Origin: Nostocoides sp. HKS02
GTDB taxonomy: Bacteria > Actinomycetota > Actinomycetes > Actinomycetales > Dermatophilaceae
Direction: 5' to 3'
Assembly (NCBI RefSeq): GCF_009707485.1
Contig: NZ_CP046121.1
Coordinates: 124,001-188,000 of the forward strand
DNA: 64,000 bases
Below the pieces are notes generated by a model. It ran no database searches. It was not told where the DNA came from and saw only the letters and a list, made by a program, of their open reading frames with translations. Made by a program: the position numbers and the translations under genes. Each line of letters begins with the position of its first letter. The first letter of the stretch is position 1. Positions 8,880 to 18,137 of this stretch are shown here, in pieces.

Positions 8880-10057
8880 GCGGCGGCGCTCCGCTGCGCG
8901 TCGCCGTGTTCGTGGGCACCAGGGCCGACCTCGGCCCGCTCTCGGAGGTGCTCGTCGTGCTCGACGCCGCCGAGGACATCGATCTCCAGATCCTCACCGG
9001 GGTCGCCTACTCTCCGGCGGAGCTGGCCGCGGCGATGCCGGCCACCAAGCCGGCCGAGCAGTGGGCGGGCCAGATCCATGCGCTGGCGCAGCCCCTGGCC
9101 ACCGTCACCGCCGACACCATGCTCGACCACGGCCCCCTGCTCGCCGCGGGCATGGGCGCTCTGCTGCGGCAGCTGGCGCCCCAGGTCCTCGTCGTGCTCG
9201 GTGACCGCTGGGAGCTCCTCTACGTCGTGCCCGCCGCGTTCCTCGACGCCGTGGCGATCGTCCACCTGCACGGCGGGGAGGTCACCGAGGGGGCCGTCGA
9301 CGAGCGCGTCCGGCACGCCGTGACCAAGCTCGCCGACCAGCACTGTGTGGCCTCGCCCGACGCAGCTCGACGGCTGCGCCAGATGGGTGAGCCCGCGCAG
9401 CGCGTGCACGTGACCGGGGCTCCCGGCCTCGACCGGCTCGGCCAGCTGGAGCCGTTGTCCGATGCCGAGCTGGGCCAGCTGCTGGGGGTCGAGGTGCAGC
9501 GGCCCGTGGCGCTGTTCACGTACCACCCCCCGACGGCCGACGGCGGCGTCCCGGTCGGTCGGTGGGCCGCCGAGGCGCTCGCCGCCACCCTGGAGCACTG
9601 CGGCACGGTGGTGGCCACCTATCCGGGCATGGATACCGGCCGGGACGAGATCATCGCTGCGCTCGCGACGGCTGCCGCCGCCGACCCCCGCGTCGTGCTC
9701 GTCGAGGCCCTCGGCGCTCGCTACCCGAAGGTTCTCGCGAGCGTGGACGTCGTCGTGGGCAACTCGTCCTCCGGTGTCATCGAGGCGGCCTCGGTGCACC
9801 GACCCGCCGTCAACATCGGTGACCGGCAGCGGGGTCGACTGAGCGGCGACAACGTCCTCGACGCGGCGGAGGGCCACGACGCCGTGAGTGCCGCCGTCGC
9901 AGCCGCCCTCACCGACGAGAGCGCTGAACGCGCTCGTGCGACCGTCAACCCCTACGGTCATGGTCAGGCGAGCACGCGCATCCTCGATATCGTTCGGGCG
10001 GCGCCGGGCTCGCCCCGGATCAAGCCGTTCGTCGACAGCCCAGTGGAGGACGGATGA
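8876..10057 (+). CDS. hydrolysing UDP/GDP-sugar 2-epimerase (NeuC/LegG-like)
   Basis: 393-residue GT-B-like epimerase of the NeuC family, which releases the nucleotide while inverting C2 to give the free hexose used by the synthase. Seen features are VAVFVGTRADLGPL at the N-terminus, VVLGDRWELLYVVPAAF near 104, IVHLHGGEVTEGAVDERVRHAVTKLA (key His/Glu motif near 122) and VVVGNSSSGVIEAA near 292. It lies between the synthase and the guanylyltransferase with 4-nt overlaps on both sides. In the legionaminic pathway the substrate would be the GDP-diacetamido sugar, as known for Campylobacter LegG; this is inferred. Confidence 0.88.
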   Translation: MSGGAPLRVAVFVGTRADLGPLSEVLVVLDAAEDIDLQILTGVAYSPAELAAAMPATKPAEQWAGQIHALAQPLATVTADTMLDHGPLLAAGMGALLRQLAPQVLVVLGDRWELLYVVPAAFLDAVAIVHLHGGEVTEGAVDERVRHAVTKLADQHCVASPDAARRLRQMGEPAQRVHVTGAPGLDRLGQLEPLSDAELGQLLGVEVQRPVALFTYHPPTADGGVPVGRWAAEALAATLEHCGTVVATYPGMDTGRDEIIAALATAAAADPRVVLVEALGARYPKVLASVDVVVGNSSSGVIEAASVHRPAVNIGDRQRGRLSGDNVLDAAEGHDAVSAAVAAALTDESAERARATVNPYGHGQASTRILDIVRAAPGSPRIKPFVDSPVEDG

Positions 10058-11112
10058 CCCAGCGACAGCTGAAGCAGGCGTGCGCCCCGACCACGGCGTC
10101 GTTGCGGGACGTGGCCTGGGTGATCGACCGGATGGCCTCGTCGCTGTGCATGCTCACGGACGAGGGCAACCGCCTCGCCGGGCTGCTGACCGACGGTGAC
10201 CTGCGCCGCGCGCTCCTGCGGGGCGCCACCCTCGACGACCCCGCCCTTCCCTTCGCCACGAGATCTCCTCAGACCGTCCCGGCGGGCTCGCCGCGCGCCC
10301 TGGTCCTCGACCTCATGCGCGCGTGGCGCATCTCGGCCGTGCCCGAGCTCGACCCCGACGGCACGGTCGTCGGCCTGCACACCCTGTCGGACGTGGTTGG
10401 CGCCGAGCCGCTGCCCAACCCGGCGGTCATCATGGCCGGGGGCAAGGGCACCCGCCTGGGGGCGCTCACCCGAGACACGCCCAAGCCGCTGATGAAGGTC
10501 GCCGGACGGTCCATCATCGAGTGGATCGTGCTCAACCTGGTCGGCGACGGCATCCACGACATCTACGTCAGCGTCAACCACCTGGCCGAGCAGATCGAGG
10601 AGCACCTCGGCGACGGCAGTCGGTTGGGGTGCACGGTCACGTACCTGCGCGAGGACCCGGCCAAGCCGCTGGGCACAGCCGGCTCGCTCACCATCCTGCG
10701 TGAGCTGCGCCCGGACCTCACCGACCCGGTCGTCGTGATGAACGGCGACCTGATGGTCGAGTTCGACACCGGCCAGCTGCTCGACTACCACGCCAGCAGT
10801 GGTGCCCAGATCACCATGGCCGTGCGCAGCTACCAGCACGAGGTCCCGTTCGGGGTCATCGAGCGTGACGAGGTCGGGCTGGTCACCGCGGTCACGGAGA
10901 AGCCGACGGTCTCCTTCGACATCAACGCGGCGGTGTATGCCGTGGAGCCGGCGACGCTGGCGTTCCTGGCCGCCGGGGAGCCCAGTACGATGCCGGAACT
11001 GGTGCAGATGTGCCTCGACCGTCACGAGCGGGTCGCGGCGTGGACCATTTCCTCCGACTGGATCGATGTGGGCACCCCCAAGGACCTGGCCCGCGCGAAA
11101 GGACAGGCGTGA
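10054..11112 (+). CDS. CBS-domain nucleotidyltransferase (PtmE-like, GlcN-1-P guanylyltransferase candidate)
   Basis: 352-residue fusion of an N-terminal CBS pair (about 8-120, with LTDEGNRLAGLLTDGDLRRA) and a sugar-1-phosphate nucleotidyltransferase (about 122-350). The pyrophosphorylase signature AVIMAGGKGTRLGALT begins at 124 and is followed by DTPKPLMKVAGR and VMNGDLMVEFD. The same CBS-nucleotidyltransferase architecture occurs in Campylobacter PtmE, which makes GDP-glucosamine for legionaminic acid. The dedicated isomerase (GlmD/PtmF) was not found in the window, so glucosamine phosphate may come from the general pool. Confidence 0.83.
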   Translation: MTQRQLKQACAPTTASLRDVAWVIDRMASSLCMLTDEGNRLAGLLTDGDLRRALLRGATLDDPALPFATRSPQTVPAGSPRALVLDLMRAWRISAVPELDPDGTVVGLHTLSDVVGAEPLPNPAVIMAGGKGTRLGALTRDTPKPLMKVAGRSIIEWIVLNLVGDGIHDIYVSVNHLAEQIEEHLGDGSRLGCTVTYLREDPAKPLGTAGSLTILRELRPDLTDPVVVMNGDLMVEFDTGQLLDYHASSGAQITMAVRSYQHEVPFGVIERDEVGLVTAVTEKPTVSFDINAAVYAVEPATLAFLAAGEPSTMPELVQMCLDRHERVAAWTISSDWIDVGTPKDLARAKGQA

Positions 11113-12149
11113 CCGACGCTGAGCTGACCCCCGTCCCCCCGACCGGCTCGCTGCAGGGCAAGACCGTCCTCGTGACCGGCTCTGACGGCTTCATCGGGAG
11201 CCACCTGGTCGAGCGGCTGGTCGCCGACGGTGCGCACGTCAGGGCCTTCTGCCTCTACAACTCCAACGGGTCAACCGGGTGGCTCGAGGAGTCCGAACCC
11301 TTCAAGCAGGCCGTCCGCGACGGCCAGGCCGAGGTCGTCCTCGGCGACATCCGCGACCCCGAGCACGTGATGGCTTCGGTCGAGGGCGTCGACGTCGTCC
11401 TGCACCTCGCGGCCCTCATCGCGATCCCGTTCTCCTACGTGGCGCCCCGCTCGTACGTCGAGACCAACATCACCGGCACCCTCAACGTGCTCGAGGCGGT
11501 TCGTCGCCACGGAACGCCCCGGCTGGTGAACACCTCGACCAGCGAGGTCTACGGCACGCCGGAACAGGTGCCGATCACCGAGTCGCACGCCCTGCGCGGC
11601 CAGTCGCCCTACTCGGCGACCAAGATCGGCGCCGACAAGATGTGCGAGTCCTACGCGTTGTCGTTCGACACCCCGGTGACCATCCTGCGCCCGTTCAACA
11701 CCTTCGGCCCGCGGCAGTCGTTCCGCGCGGTCATCCCCACGGTCCTGTCGCAGATGCTGGCCGGGGCCGACCAGATCAGGCTTGGCGCGGTCTCACCCAA
11801 GCGCGACTTCACCTTCGTCACCGACACCGCGGACGGCTTCGTCCGTGCCGCGCTCACCGACGTGGCGCCCGGCACCACCATCCAGCTCGGCACCGGTCGC
11901 ACGGTGTCGGTCGGTGAGGTCGTCGAGATCTGCAAGCAGGTCACCGGCTCGCGGGCCGAGATCGTCACCGACGAGGCGCGCATCCGCCCCGACGGTTCCG
12001 AGGTGGAGATCCTGCTCTCCGACCCGTCCAACGCCCATGCCCTGCTCGGCTGGGGGCCGACGGTCAGCCTCGAGGAGGGACTCGCCCGCACGGCTGAGTG
12101 GCTCCGGCCCAGGGTCGACCTCGAGACGGCCGGGCGTTACCACCGATGA
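11109..12149 (+). CDS. NAD-dependent 4,6-dehydratase (LegB-like)
   Basis: 346-residue extended short-chain dehydrogenase. The nucleotide-binding glycine motif VTGSDGFIGSHL is at about 22-33, the catalytic Tyr/Lys pair is Y168 and K172 in SPYSATKIGADK, and STSEVYGTPE near 143 marks the 4,6-dehydratase family. It would form the 4-keto-6-deoxy intermediate from the nucleotide-activated GlcNAc. GTG 11109 overlaps the preceding stop. The C-terminus resembles LegB/CDP-abequose-type epimerase-dehydratases more than GDP-mannose dehydratase. Confidence 0.88.
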   Translation: MTDAELTPVPPTGSLQGKTVLVTGSDGFIGSHLVERLVADGAHVRAFCLYNSNGSTGWLEESEPFKQAVRDGQAEVVLGDIRDPEHVMASVEGVDVVLHLAALIAIPFSYVAPRSYVETNITGTLNVLEAVRRHGTPRLVNTSTSEVYGTPEQVPITESHALRGQSPYSATKIGADKMCESYALSFDTPVTILRPFNTFGPRQSFRAVIPTVLSQMLAGADQIRLGAVSPKRDFTFVTDTADGFVRAALTDVAPGTTIQLGTGRTVSVGEVVEICKQVTGSRAEIVTDEARIRPDGSEVEILLSDPSNAHALLGWGPTVSLEEGLARTAEWLRPRVDLETAGRYHR

Positions 12150-13336
12150 GCACGACCGGACCGGTGGCCGGCGAGGCCCACGCGCCAGGGGCCCGCGGGC
12201 CCGCGGGCACCATCCCGCTCGCGGTGCCCAACATCGGCGAGCTCGAGCGTCGCTACGTCCTCGAGGCGGTCGAGTCAGGCTTCGTGTCCTCAGTCGGACC
12301 GTTCGTGTCCGAGTTCGAGCGCCGCTTCGCCGAGCGCGTCGGTGCCCGCTACGCCATCGCCTGCGCGACCGGCACGGCGGCCATCCACATCGGACTGCTG
12401 CTGCTGGGGGTGACCAGCGAGGACGAGGTGTTCTGCTCCGACTTCACCTTCGTCGGCTCGGTCAACCCCATCGCCTACACCGGCGCCAAGGTGACCTTCA
12501 TCGACTCCGAGCTGCGCACGTGGAACATGGATCCCGCGCTGCTGGAGGCCGAGCTCGACCGACGCGTCGCGGCTGGTGAGCGCCTGCCCAAGGCCGTCGA
12601 GGTCGTGCACGTCCTTGGCCAACCGGCCGACCTCGAGACCATCCTCGCCATCTGCGAGCGCCACGGCGTCGCGGTGCTCGAGGACGCGGCCGAGTCTCTC
12701 GGGGCCTCGTGGTCCGGGGGCGCCCTCGCAGGACGCCACACCGGCCAGGTGGGCCGTGTGGGCGCGTTCTCCTTCAACGGCAACAAGATTGCCACGACCG
12801 GCGGTGGGGGCATGATCGTCACCGACGACGAGGAGCTCGCGGCGCGCGCCCGCCACCTGACCACGCAGGCCAAGGTGCCCGACGTCGGCTACCTCCACGA
12901 CGAGGTGGGCTACAACTACCGCCTCACGAACCTCGCGGCCGGTCTGGGCCTCGCCCAGCTGGAGCGCCTCGAGGAGTTCGTCAGCGCCAAGCACGCAATC
13001 GCCGCGCGCTATGACACCGAGCTCGCCGACACCGGGCTCGTCCTCCCGCCGCGCCTTCCCGGGTACGACGCGACCTACTGGCTGTACTCCGTGCTCACGC
13101 CAGAGGACGACCCACGGGGCCGCGACGAGTTCCTCGACCACCTCAACCGTGCGGGGGTCGGTGCCCGAGCTCTCTGGCGCCCCCTCCACATGCAGCCGCC
13201 CTTCGCGGCTGCCCCGGTCCTCGGGGGCCGCGTCGGCGAGCAGCTGTTCCACCGGGGCGTGTCGCTACCGTGCGCGACCGAGCTCTCGGAGGCCGACCAG
13301 CAGCGCGTCACCGATGCCGTGCGGTCGTTCTTCTGA
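12146..13336 (+). CDS. PLP-dependent aminotransferase, LegC family
   Basis: 396-residue DegT/DnrJ/EryC1 sugar aminotransferase. PLP-binding residues are seen in ATGTAAIHIG near 74, the aspartate in VLEDAAESLGA near 180 and the Schiff-base lysine K214 in FSFNGNKIATTGGG. It would convert the 4-keto sugar made by the upstream dehydratase to the 4-amino sugar. The N-terminal 22 residues are Ala/Gly/Pro-rich and unconserved in appearance. Last gene of the operon, overlapping the upstream gene by 4 nt. Confidence 0.9.
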   Translation: MSTTGPVAGEAHAPGARGPAGTIPLAVPNIGELERRYVLEAVESGFVSSVGPFVSEFERRFAERVGARYAIACATGTAAIHIGLLLLGVTSEDEVFCSDFTFVGSVNPIAYTGAKVTFIDSELRTWNMDPALLEAELDRRVAAGERLPKAVEVVHVLGQPADLETILAICERHGVAVLEDAAESLGASWSGGALAGRHTGQVGRVGAFSFNGNKIATTGGGGMIVTDDEELAARARHLTTQAKVPDVGYLHDEVGYNYRLTNLAAGLGLAQLERLEEFVSAKHAIAARYDTELADTGLVLPPRLPGYDATYWLYSVLTPEDDPRGRDEFLDHLNRAGVGARALWRPLHMQPPFAAAPVLGGRVGEQLFHRGVSLPCATELSEADQQRVTDAVRSFF

Positions 13337-13382
13337 GCCTGCGGACTGAGCGGGCCGCGCCCGCGACCTGCTGACCCGTTAC

Positions 13383-13405
13383 GTGTGCGGGACCACATCG
13401 CACAC
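13383..13405. other. inverted repeat downstream of the nonulosonate operon
   Basis: GTGTGCG and CGCACAC form a 7-bp stem around a 9-nt loop in the 109-bp spacer after the LegC-like gene. It has no T-tract, so it may be a weak terminator or an operator for the acyl-CoA dehydrogenase gene. Confidence 0.35.
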
Positions 13406-13431
13406 CCGTGGGTCGGCGGCATACCAGCCGG

Positions 13432-13437
13432 TAGCCT
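13432..13437 (+). promoter_or_regulatory. -10-like hexamer TAGCCT, near-leaderless promoter
   Basis: TAGCCT ends 8 nt before GTG 13446 and no Shine-Dalgarno sequence is present between them. Confidence 0.45.
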
Positions 13438-13445
13438 GACCCCTT

Positions 13446-14612
13446 GTGAGCACCGGTAACCCGTCCTTCGACCTGTTCAAGATCTCCGAGGACCACGAGG
13501 CCCTCCGCGAGGCGGTCCGCGCCGTGGCCGAGGACAAGATCGCGCCCTACGCGGCCGAGGTCGACGAGGAGGCGCGGTACCCCCAGGAGGCGCACGACGC
13601 CCTGGTGGCGTCCGACTTCTTCGCCCCCCACGTCCCCGAGGAGTACGGCGGCGTCGGGGCCGACGCGCTGGCCACGTGCATCGTCATCGAGGAGATCGCC
13701 CGCGTCGACGCGTCGGCCTCGCTCATCCCAGCGGTCAACAAGCTGGGCTCGATGCCGCTCATCCTGGCCGCGAGCGACGACGTCAAGCGCCGGTACCTCA
13801 CCCCGCTCGCCGAGGGCCGCACGACCTTCTCCTACGGGTTGTCCGAGCGCGAGGCCGGGTCCGACACCGCGGCGATGAAGACCCGAGCGCGTCGTGACGG
13901 TGACGACTGGGTCCTGGGCGGACAGAAGTCGTGGATCACCAACGCGGGAGTCTCCGAGTACTACACCGTGCTGGCGGTCACCGACCCCGACGGCCGCCGC
14001 GGGGCCAACGTCACGGCGTTCGTCGTCGAGAAGTCCGACGAGGGCTTCACCTTCGGTGAGAAGGAGCGCAAGCTCGGCATCAAGGGCAGCCCCACGCGCG
14101 AGCTGCACTTCGACAACGTGCGCATCCCCGGTGACCGGGTCGTCGGCGAGGTCGGCGACGGACTCAAGATCGCCTTGCGCACCCTCGACCACACCCGGGT
14201 CACCATCGGCGCCCAGGCCGTCGGGATCGCCCAGGGGGCACTCGACTTCGCCGTGGGCTACGTCAAGGAGCGCAAGCAGTTCGGCAAGGCCGTGGCCGAG
14301 TTCCAGGGCGTGCAGTTCATGCTCGCCGACATGGCCATGGCCGTCGAGGCCGCGCGCCAGATGGTGTATGCCGCGGCCGCCAAGTCCGAGCGCGGCGACA
14401 AGGACCTGCCGTTCTTCGGCGCCGCCGCGAAGTGCTACGCCTCGGACGTCGCCATGCAGGTCACCACCGATGCCGTGCAGCTGCTCGGCGGCGCTGGGTA
14501 CGTCCGCGACTTCCCGGTGGAGCGGATGATGCGTGACGCCAAGATCACCCAGATCTACGAGGGCACCAACCAGATCCAGCGGGTCGTCATGGCCCGGCAG
14601 CTGCTCTCGTAG
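13446..14612 (+). CDS. acyl-CoA dehydrogenase
   Basis: 388-residue FAD flavoenzyme that introduces the alpha,beta double bond in acyl-CoA. The three-domain family layout is intact: N-terminal helices, the middle FAD-contact segment TTFSYGLSEREAGSD and QKSWITNAG, and the C-terminal helices with HTRVTIGAQAVGIAQGAL. The C-terminal segment QIYEGTNQIQRVVMARQL provides the catalytic glutamate (E in YEGTNQ) typical of short-chain dehydrogenases. Substrate chain length is unknown. It stands alone between the nonulosonate operon and the ABC exporter. Confidence 0.94.
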   Translation: MSTGNPSFDLFKISEDHEALREAVRAVAEDKIAPYAAEVDEEARYPQEAHDALVASDFFAPHVPEEYGGVGADALATCIVIEEIARVDASASLIPAVNKLGSMPLILAASDDVKRRYLTPLAEGRTTFSYGLSEREAGSDTAAMKTRARRDGDDWVLGGQKSWITNAGVSEYYTVLAVTDPDGRRGANVTAFVVEKSDEGFTFGEKERKLGIKGSPTRELHFDNVRIPGDRVVGEVGDGLKIALRTLDHTRVTIGAQAVGIAQGALDFAVGYVKERKQFGKAVAEFQGVQFMLADMAMAVEAARQMVYAAAAKSERGDKDLPFFGAAAKCYASDVAMQVTTDAVQLLGGAGYVRDFPVERMMRDAKITQIYEGTNQIQRVVMARQLLS

Positions 14613-14703
14613 CGGTCACAGGGGCTTCTCAGGATTGTCGGGCACCCTGTGGCGTGCCCGTCGGCTCAGTCGCAGGGGCCGCCCTACGACGAGAGAGATC
14701 CCC

Positions 14704-15652
14704 ATGATCGAGGCCGTAGTTCTCACCAAGCGCTACGGCCAGAAGACCGCTGTCGACGACCTGACCTTCACCGTGCAGCCAGGCGTGGTCACCGGGTTCC
14801 TCGGGCCCAACGGCGCCGGCAAGTCCACGACGATGCGGATGATCCTCGGCCTTGATGCGCCGAGCGCCGGGTCCGTGCGCGTCAACGGCAAGGCGTACCG
14901 CGACCTCAGCGCACCGCTGCACGAGGTCGGGGCGCTCCTCGAGGCGCGCTCGGTGCACACCGGTCGCACCGCGTTCAACCACCTCCTCGCACTGGCCCAG
15001 ACCGCGGGAATCCCCCGAAGCCGCGTCGACGAGGTCGTCGACCTGGTCGGGCTGCAGGAGGTCGCGAAGAAGCGCGCGGGCGGCTTCTCGCTGGGCATGG
15101 GGCAGCGTCTCGGCATCGCGTCCGCCCTGCTCGGCGACCCCCAGACGCTGATCCTCGACGAGCCCGTGAACGGCCTGGACCCCGACGGCATCCGGTGGAT
15201 CCGCAACCTGCTGAAGTCCCTCGCCGCCGAGGGGCGCACCGTGTTCGTGTCGTCGCACCTGATGAGCGAGATGGCCCAGACCGCCGAGCACCTCATCGTG
15301 GTCGGCCGCGGCAAGCTCATCGCGGACACCAGCGTCGAGGAGTTCATCGCGCGCTCGTCGGGCAACCGGGTGCGGGTGCGCACCACTGACCCGAGTGGCC
15401 TCGCACGCCTCCTCCAAGGCCCCGACGTGTCCGTGGAGACCGGTGACGCGGACGCGCTCGAGGTGACCGGCCTGAGCACCGACCAGGTCGGAGCTCGCCG
15501 CCGGCAAGGCGGGCATCACGCTGCTGGAGCTCACCGCCCAGCAGACCTCACTGGAGGAAGCCTTCATGGACCTGACCAAGGACTCCGTGGAGTACCACGG
15601 TTCCGAGACGACGGGCCATGACGCCCTGGAGACCACCGGAGCCGACCGATGA
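14704..15652 (+). CDS. ABC transporter ATP-binding protein, frame broken near its end
   Basis: ABC-2 type exporter ATPase of about 315 residues. Walker A GPNGAGKST (about 38-46), the signature FSLGMGQRLGI near 130, Walker B TLILDEPVNGLDP and the H-loop VSSHLMSEM are all intact. The frame breaks at about 15488-15492; reading on in the other frame restores the family's C-terminus (TAQQTSLEEAFMDLT) and ends in a TGA that overlaps the ATG of the permease gene. The repaired length fits one inserted G or a two-base deletion. Typical of actinobacterial drug or lantibiotic-type exporters; substrate unknown. Confidence 0.85.
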
Positions 15653-16483
15653 GCACCCTGACCACCAGTCCCACCACCTCGCGCCACCCTGCCGCCCGGC
15701 CCACCACGGTGACCCAGGCGCGGGTCATTCTCTCCGAATGGACCAAGCCGCGGTCGCTGCGCTCGACGGTCTTCTCCCTCGCGGCCGCCGTGCTTGTTCA
15801 TCGTCGGCTTGGCGGTCCTCGTCCCGACGGTCACGGTCAACCACTGGCCACCGCGCAACCCCGGTGAAGCGCTGAGCTTCGACCCGACATCACGCAGCCT
15901 GGCCGGTGTCTTCCTCGCCCAGCTGGCGATCGGCGTCCTCGGGGTCCTGTTCGTCACGGGGGAGTACGCGACCGGGATGATCCGGGCGACGTTGGCCGCT
16001 GTGCCCACCCGACTACCGGTGCTGTGGGCCAAGGCCATCGTGTTCGCCGCGGTGACCCTCGTGCTCACCGTGCCCTCGACGCTGGCTGCCTTCCTCATCG
16101 GTCAGTCGATCTTCACCAGCAAGCACCTGCAGGCATCGGTGGGCGACCCGGGCGTGCTGCGGGCCGTCGTCGGCGCCGCGCTCTACCTCACCGTGGTGGG
16201 CCTGCTCGGACTGGCCCTGGGTGCGGTGCTGCGCAACACCGCCGGCGGGATCTCCACCCTGTTCGGGCTGCTGTTCGTCCTCCCGATCATCGTGCGGTTC
16301 CTGCCGTCGTCCTGGGCCGACCCGATCAGCAGGTACCTGCCGAACGCCGCGGGCGAGGCCATCACGCACGTGCACACCGATCCGACGGGACTCGCCCCGT
16401 GGACCGGGTTCGCCCTCTTCTGCGGCTACACCGCAGTCGTCATGGCGGCCGCAGCGGTCACCCTCCGACGCCGTGACGCCTGA
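15649..16483 (+). CDS. ABC-2 type permease, frame broken by one T
   Basis: Membrane partner of the ATPase just upstream (4-nt overlap), about 277 residues after repair. The N-terminal TEWTKPRSLRST-like amphipathic segment (here ILSEWTKPRSLRST) leads into the first membrane helix, and about six helices follow. An extra T in CTTGTT at 15793-15798 splits the first helix; removing it joins SLAAAVL to FIVGLAVLVP. No other damage is visible, so the gene is probably intact in the organism. Confidence 0.82.
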
Positions 16484-16520
16484 GGAGACCCCTCAGCACC
16501 GCACCCGGCGCCGCGCCGTC

Positions 16521-16526
16521 TAGCAT
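16521..16526 (+). promoter_or_regulatory. -10-like hexamer TAGCAT, leaderless promoter
   Basis: TAGCAT ends 6 nt before GTG 16533 of the phospholipase D-like gene; no Shine-Dalgarno sequence is visible. Confidence 0.5.
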
Positions 16527-16532
16527 CGGGTC

Positions 16533-18079
16533 GTGACCGGCACCGAGTGGTTCCTGGGCGTCGGCGAGCGGGGCAACCCGGCGACGAGGCTGGATGCGCG
16601 GCATACCGGCTCGACGCCGTGGACCGAGGGCAACCTCGTGCGCCCGCTCGTCCACGGCGCCACCTACTTCGCCGAGCTCGTCGAGCGGGTCGAGGCGATG
16701 CGGGCAGGTGACCTGCTGCTTGTTCGCCGACTGGCGAGGCGACCCCGACGAGCGCCTCACGGACGAGCCGGGCAGCGAGGTGGCCGCGCTTGTTCGGGGC
16801 GGCCGCGGCCCGGGGTGTCGACGTGCGCGGGCTCGTCTGGCGCTCGCACTGGGACCGGCTCGCGTTCTCGAGCGCCGAGAACCGCACCCTCGAGCGGGAC
16901 GTGAACGCAGCGGGCGGTCAGGTCGTCCTCGACATGCGCGTGCGCGTCGGCGGGTCGCACCACCAGAAGTTCGTGGTGCTGCGGCACCCGGGGCGTCCCG
17001 AGCGCGACGCCGCCTTCCTCGGGGGCATCGACCTCTGCCACAGCCGGCGCGACGACGCCCGGCACGAGGGCGACCCCCAGCGCCAGGCGATGGCCAAGGT
17101 CTACGGCTCCCGACCGCCGTGGCACGACCTGCAGGTCTGCATCACCGGGCCTGCCGTGGGTGACGTCGAGACGGTCTTCCGCGAACGGTGGGACGACCCG
17201 CAGCGGGGGAGCCGCTCACCGCTGCGATGGGCCGCCGACCGGCTGCGACGAGACACCGTGCACACGACGCCGCTGCCGGCCCAGCTGCCCGACCCGCAGC
17301 CCACCGGCCCGCACCCGGTCCAGCTGCTGCGCACCTATCCGCGGCGCCTCGGTGGCTACCCGTTCGCACCCCGTGGGGAGCGCAGCGTGGCCCGCGGGTA
17401 CCTCAAGGCGATCGGGCGGGCGCGTCACCTGATCTACGTCGAGGACCAGTACCTGTGGTCACCGGATGTCGCCCGCGCGTTCGCCAGCGCGCTGCGGCGC
17501 AGCCCCGAGCTTCGGCTGGTCGCGGTCCTGCCCCGCTTCCCCGACCAGGACGGGCGGCTGTCCGAGCCGCCGAACCTCGTGGCGCGGAGCCGGCTCATGC
17601 GCCAGCTGCAGGAGGTCGCGCCCGGGCGGGTCGCCTTCTACGGCATCGAGAACGCCGCCGGCACGCCGATCTACGTCCATGCCAAGACCTGCGTCATCGA
17701 CGACCACTGGGCCACCGTCGGCTCCGACAACTTCAACCGCCGCTCGTGGACGCACGACTCCGAGCTCTCGGCCGCGGTGCGCCACGAGGGGTATGCCGCG
17801 GGGCTTCGTGAGGTCCTCGCCCGCGAGCATCTGGGGCGTCGCGAGGATGAGCCCGGGCCCGACCTGGCTGACCTCTTCGACACCTTCGCCGCGGCGGCCT
17901 CGGCGCTGGAGGGCTGGCACGACGGAGGGCAGGTCGGGGACCGGCCGCCGGGACAGCTGCGGCCGATCCGCGACAAGCCGATGAGCCGGTCGACCCGGCT
18001 GTGGGCCGGCGCCCTCTATCGCCTCGTCTACGACCCCGACGGCCGACCCCTGGACCTGCGCCTGCGGCGGCGGATGTGA
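16533..18079 (+). CDS. phospholipase D-like protein, frame broken twice
   Basis: Two-domain phosphatidyltransferase/hydrolase of about 514 residues after repair. Both HKD half-sites are present: HHQKFVVL in the first half and HAKTCVIDD with GSDNFNRRS in the second, which together form the active site. Two extra T bases in CTTGTT, at 16719-16724 and 16789-16794, shift the frame; removing both gives the continuous text DLLLFADWRGDPDERL and VAALFGAAAARGVDV. No signal peptide is seen, so it may act on the inner leaflet. It could hydrolyse phospholipid or transfer phosphatidyl groups. Confidence 0.83.
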
Positions 18080-18125
18080 GCGCGCACCAGCCGATGGTGG
18101 AGGGGGACCGGTAGAGCAGCCTCTG

Positions 18126-18131
18126 TATGCT
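18126..18131 (+). promoter_or_regulatory. -10-like hexamer TATGCT, leaderless promoter of glycosyltransferases
   Basis: TATGCT ends 6 nt before GTG 18138, with no ribosome-binding site between. It would drive the two overlapping glycosyltransferase genes 18138-21438. Confidence 0.5.
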
Positions 18132-18137
18132 CGGCCC

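Noticed and set aside
6256..13336. Sialic acid (Neu5Ac) biosynthesis cluster
   Set aside because: NeuA/B/C/D-like genes alone would allow it, but the adjacent CBS-guanylyltransferase, 4,6-dehydratase and aminotransferase have no role in Neu5Ac synthesis and fit legionaminate.
13383..13405. Rho-independent terminator after the nonulosonate operon
   Set aside because: The 7-bp stem lacks a following T-tract, so it is listed only as an inverted repeat.
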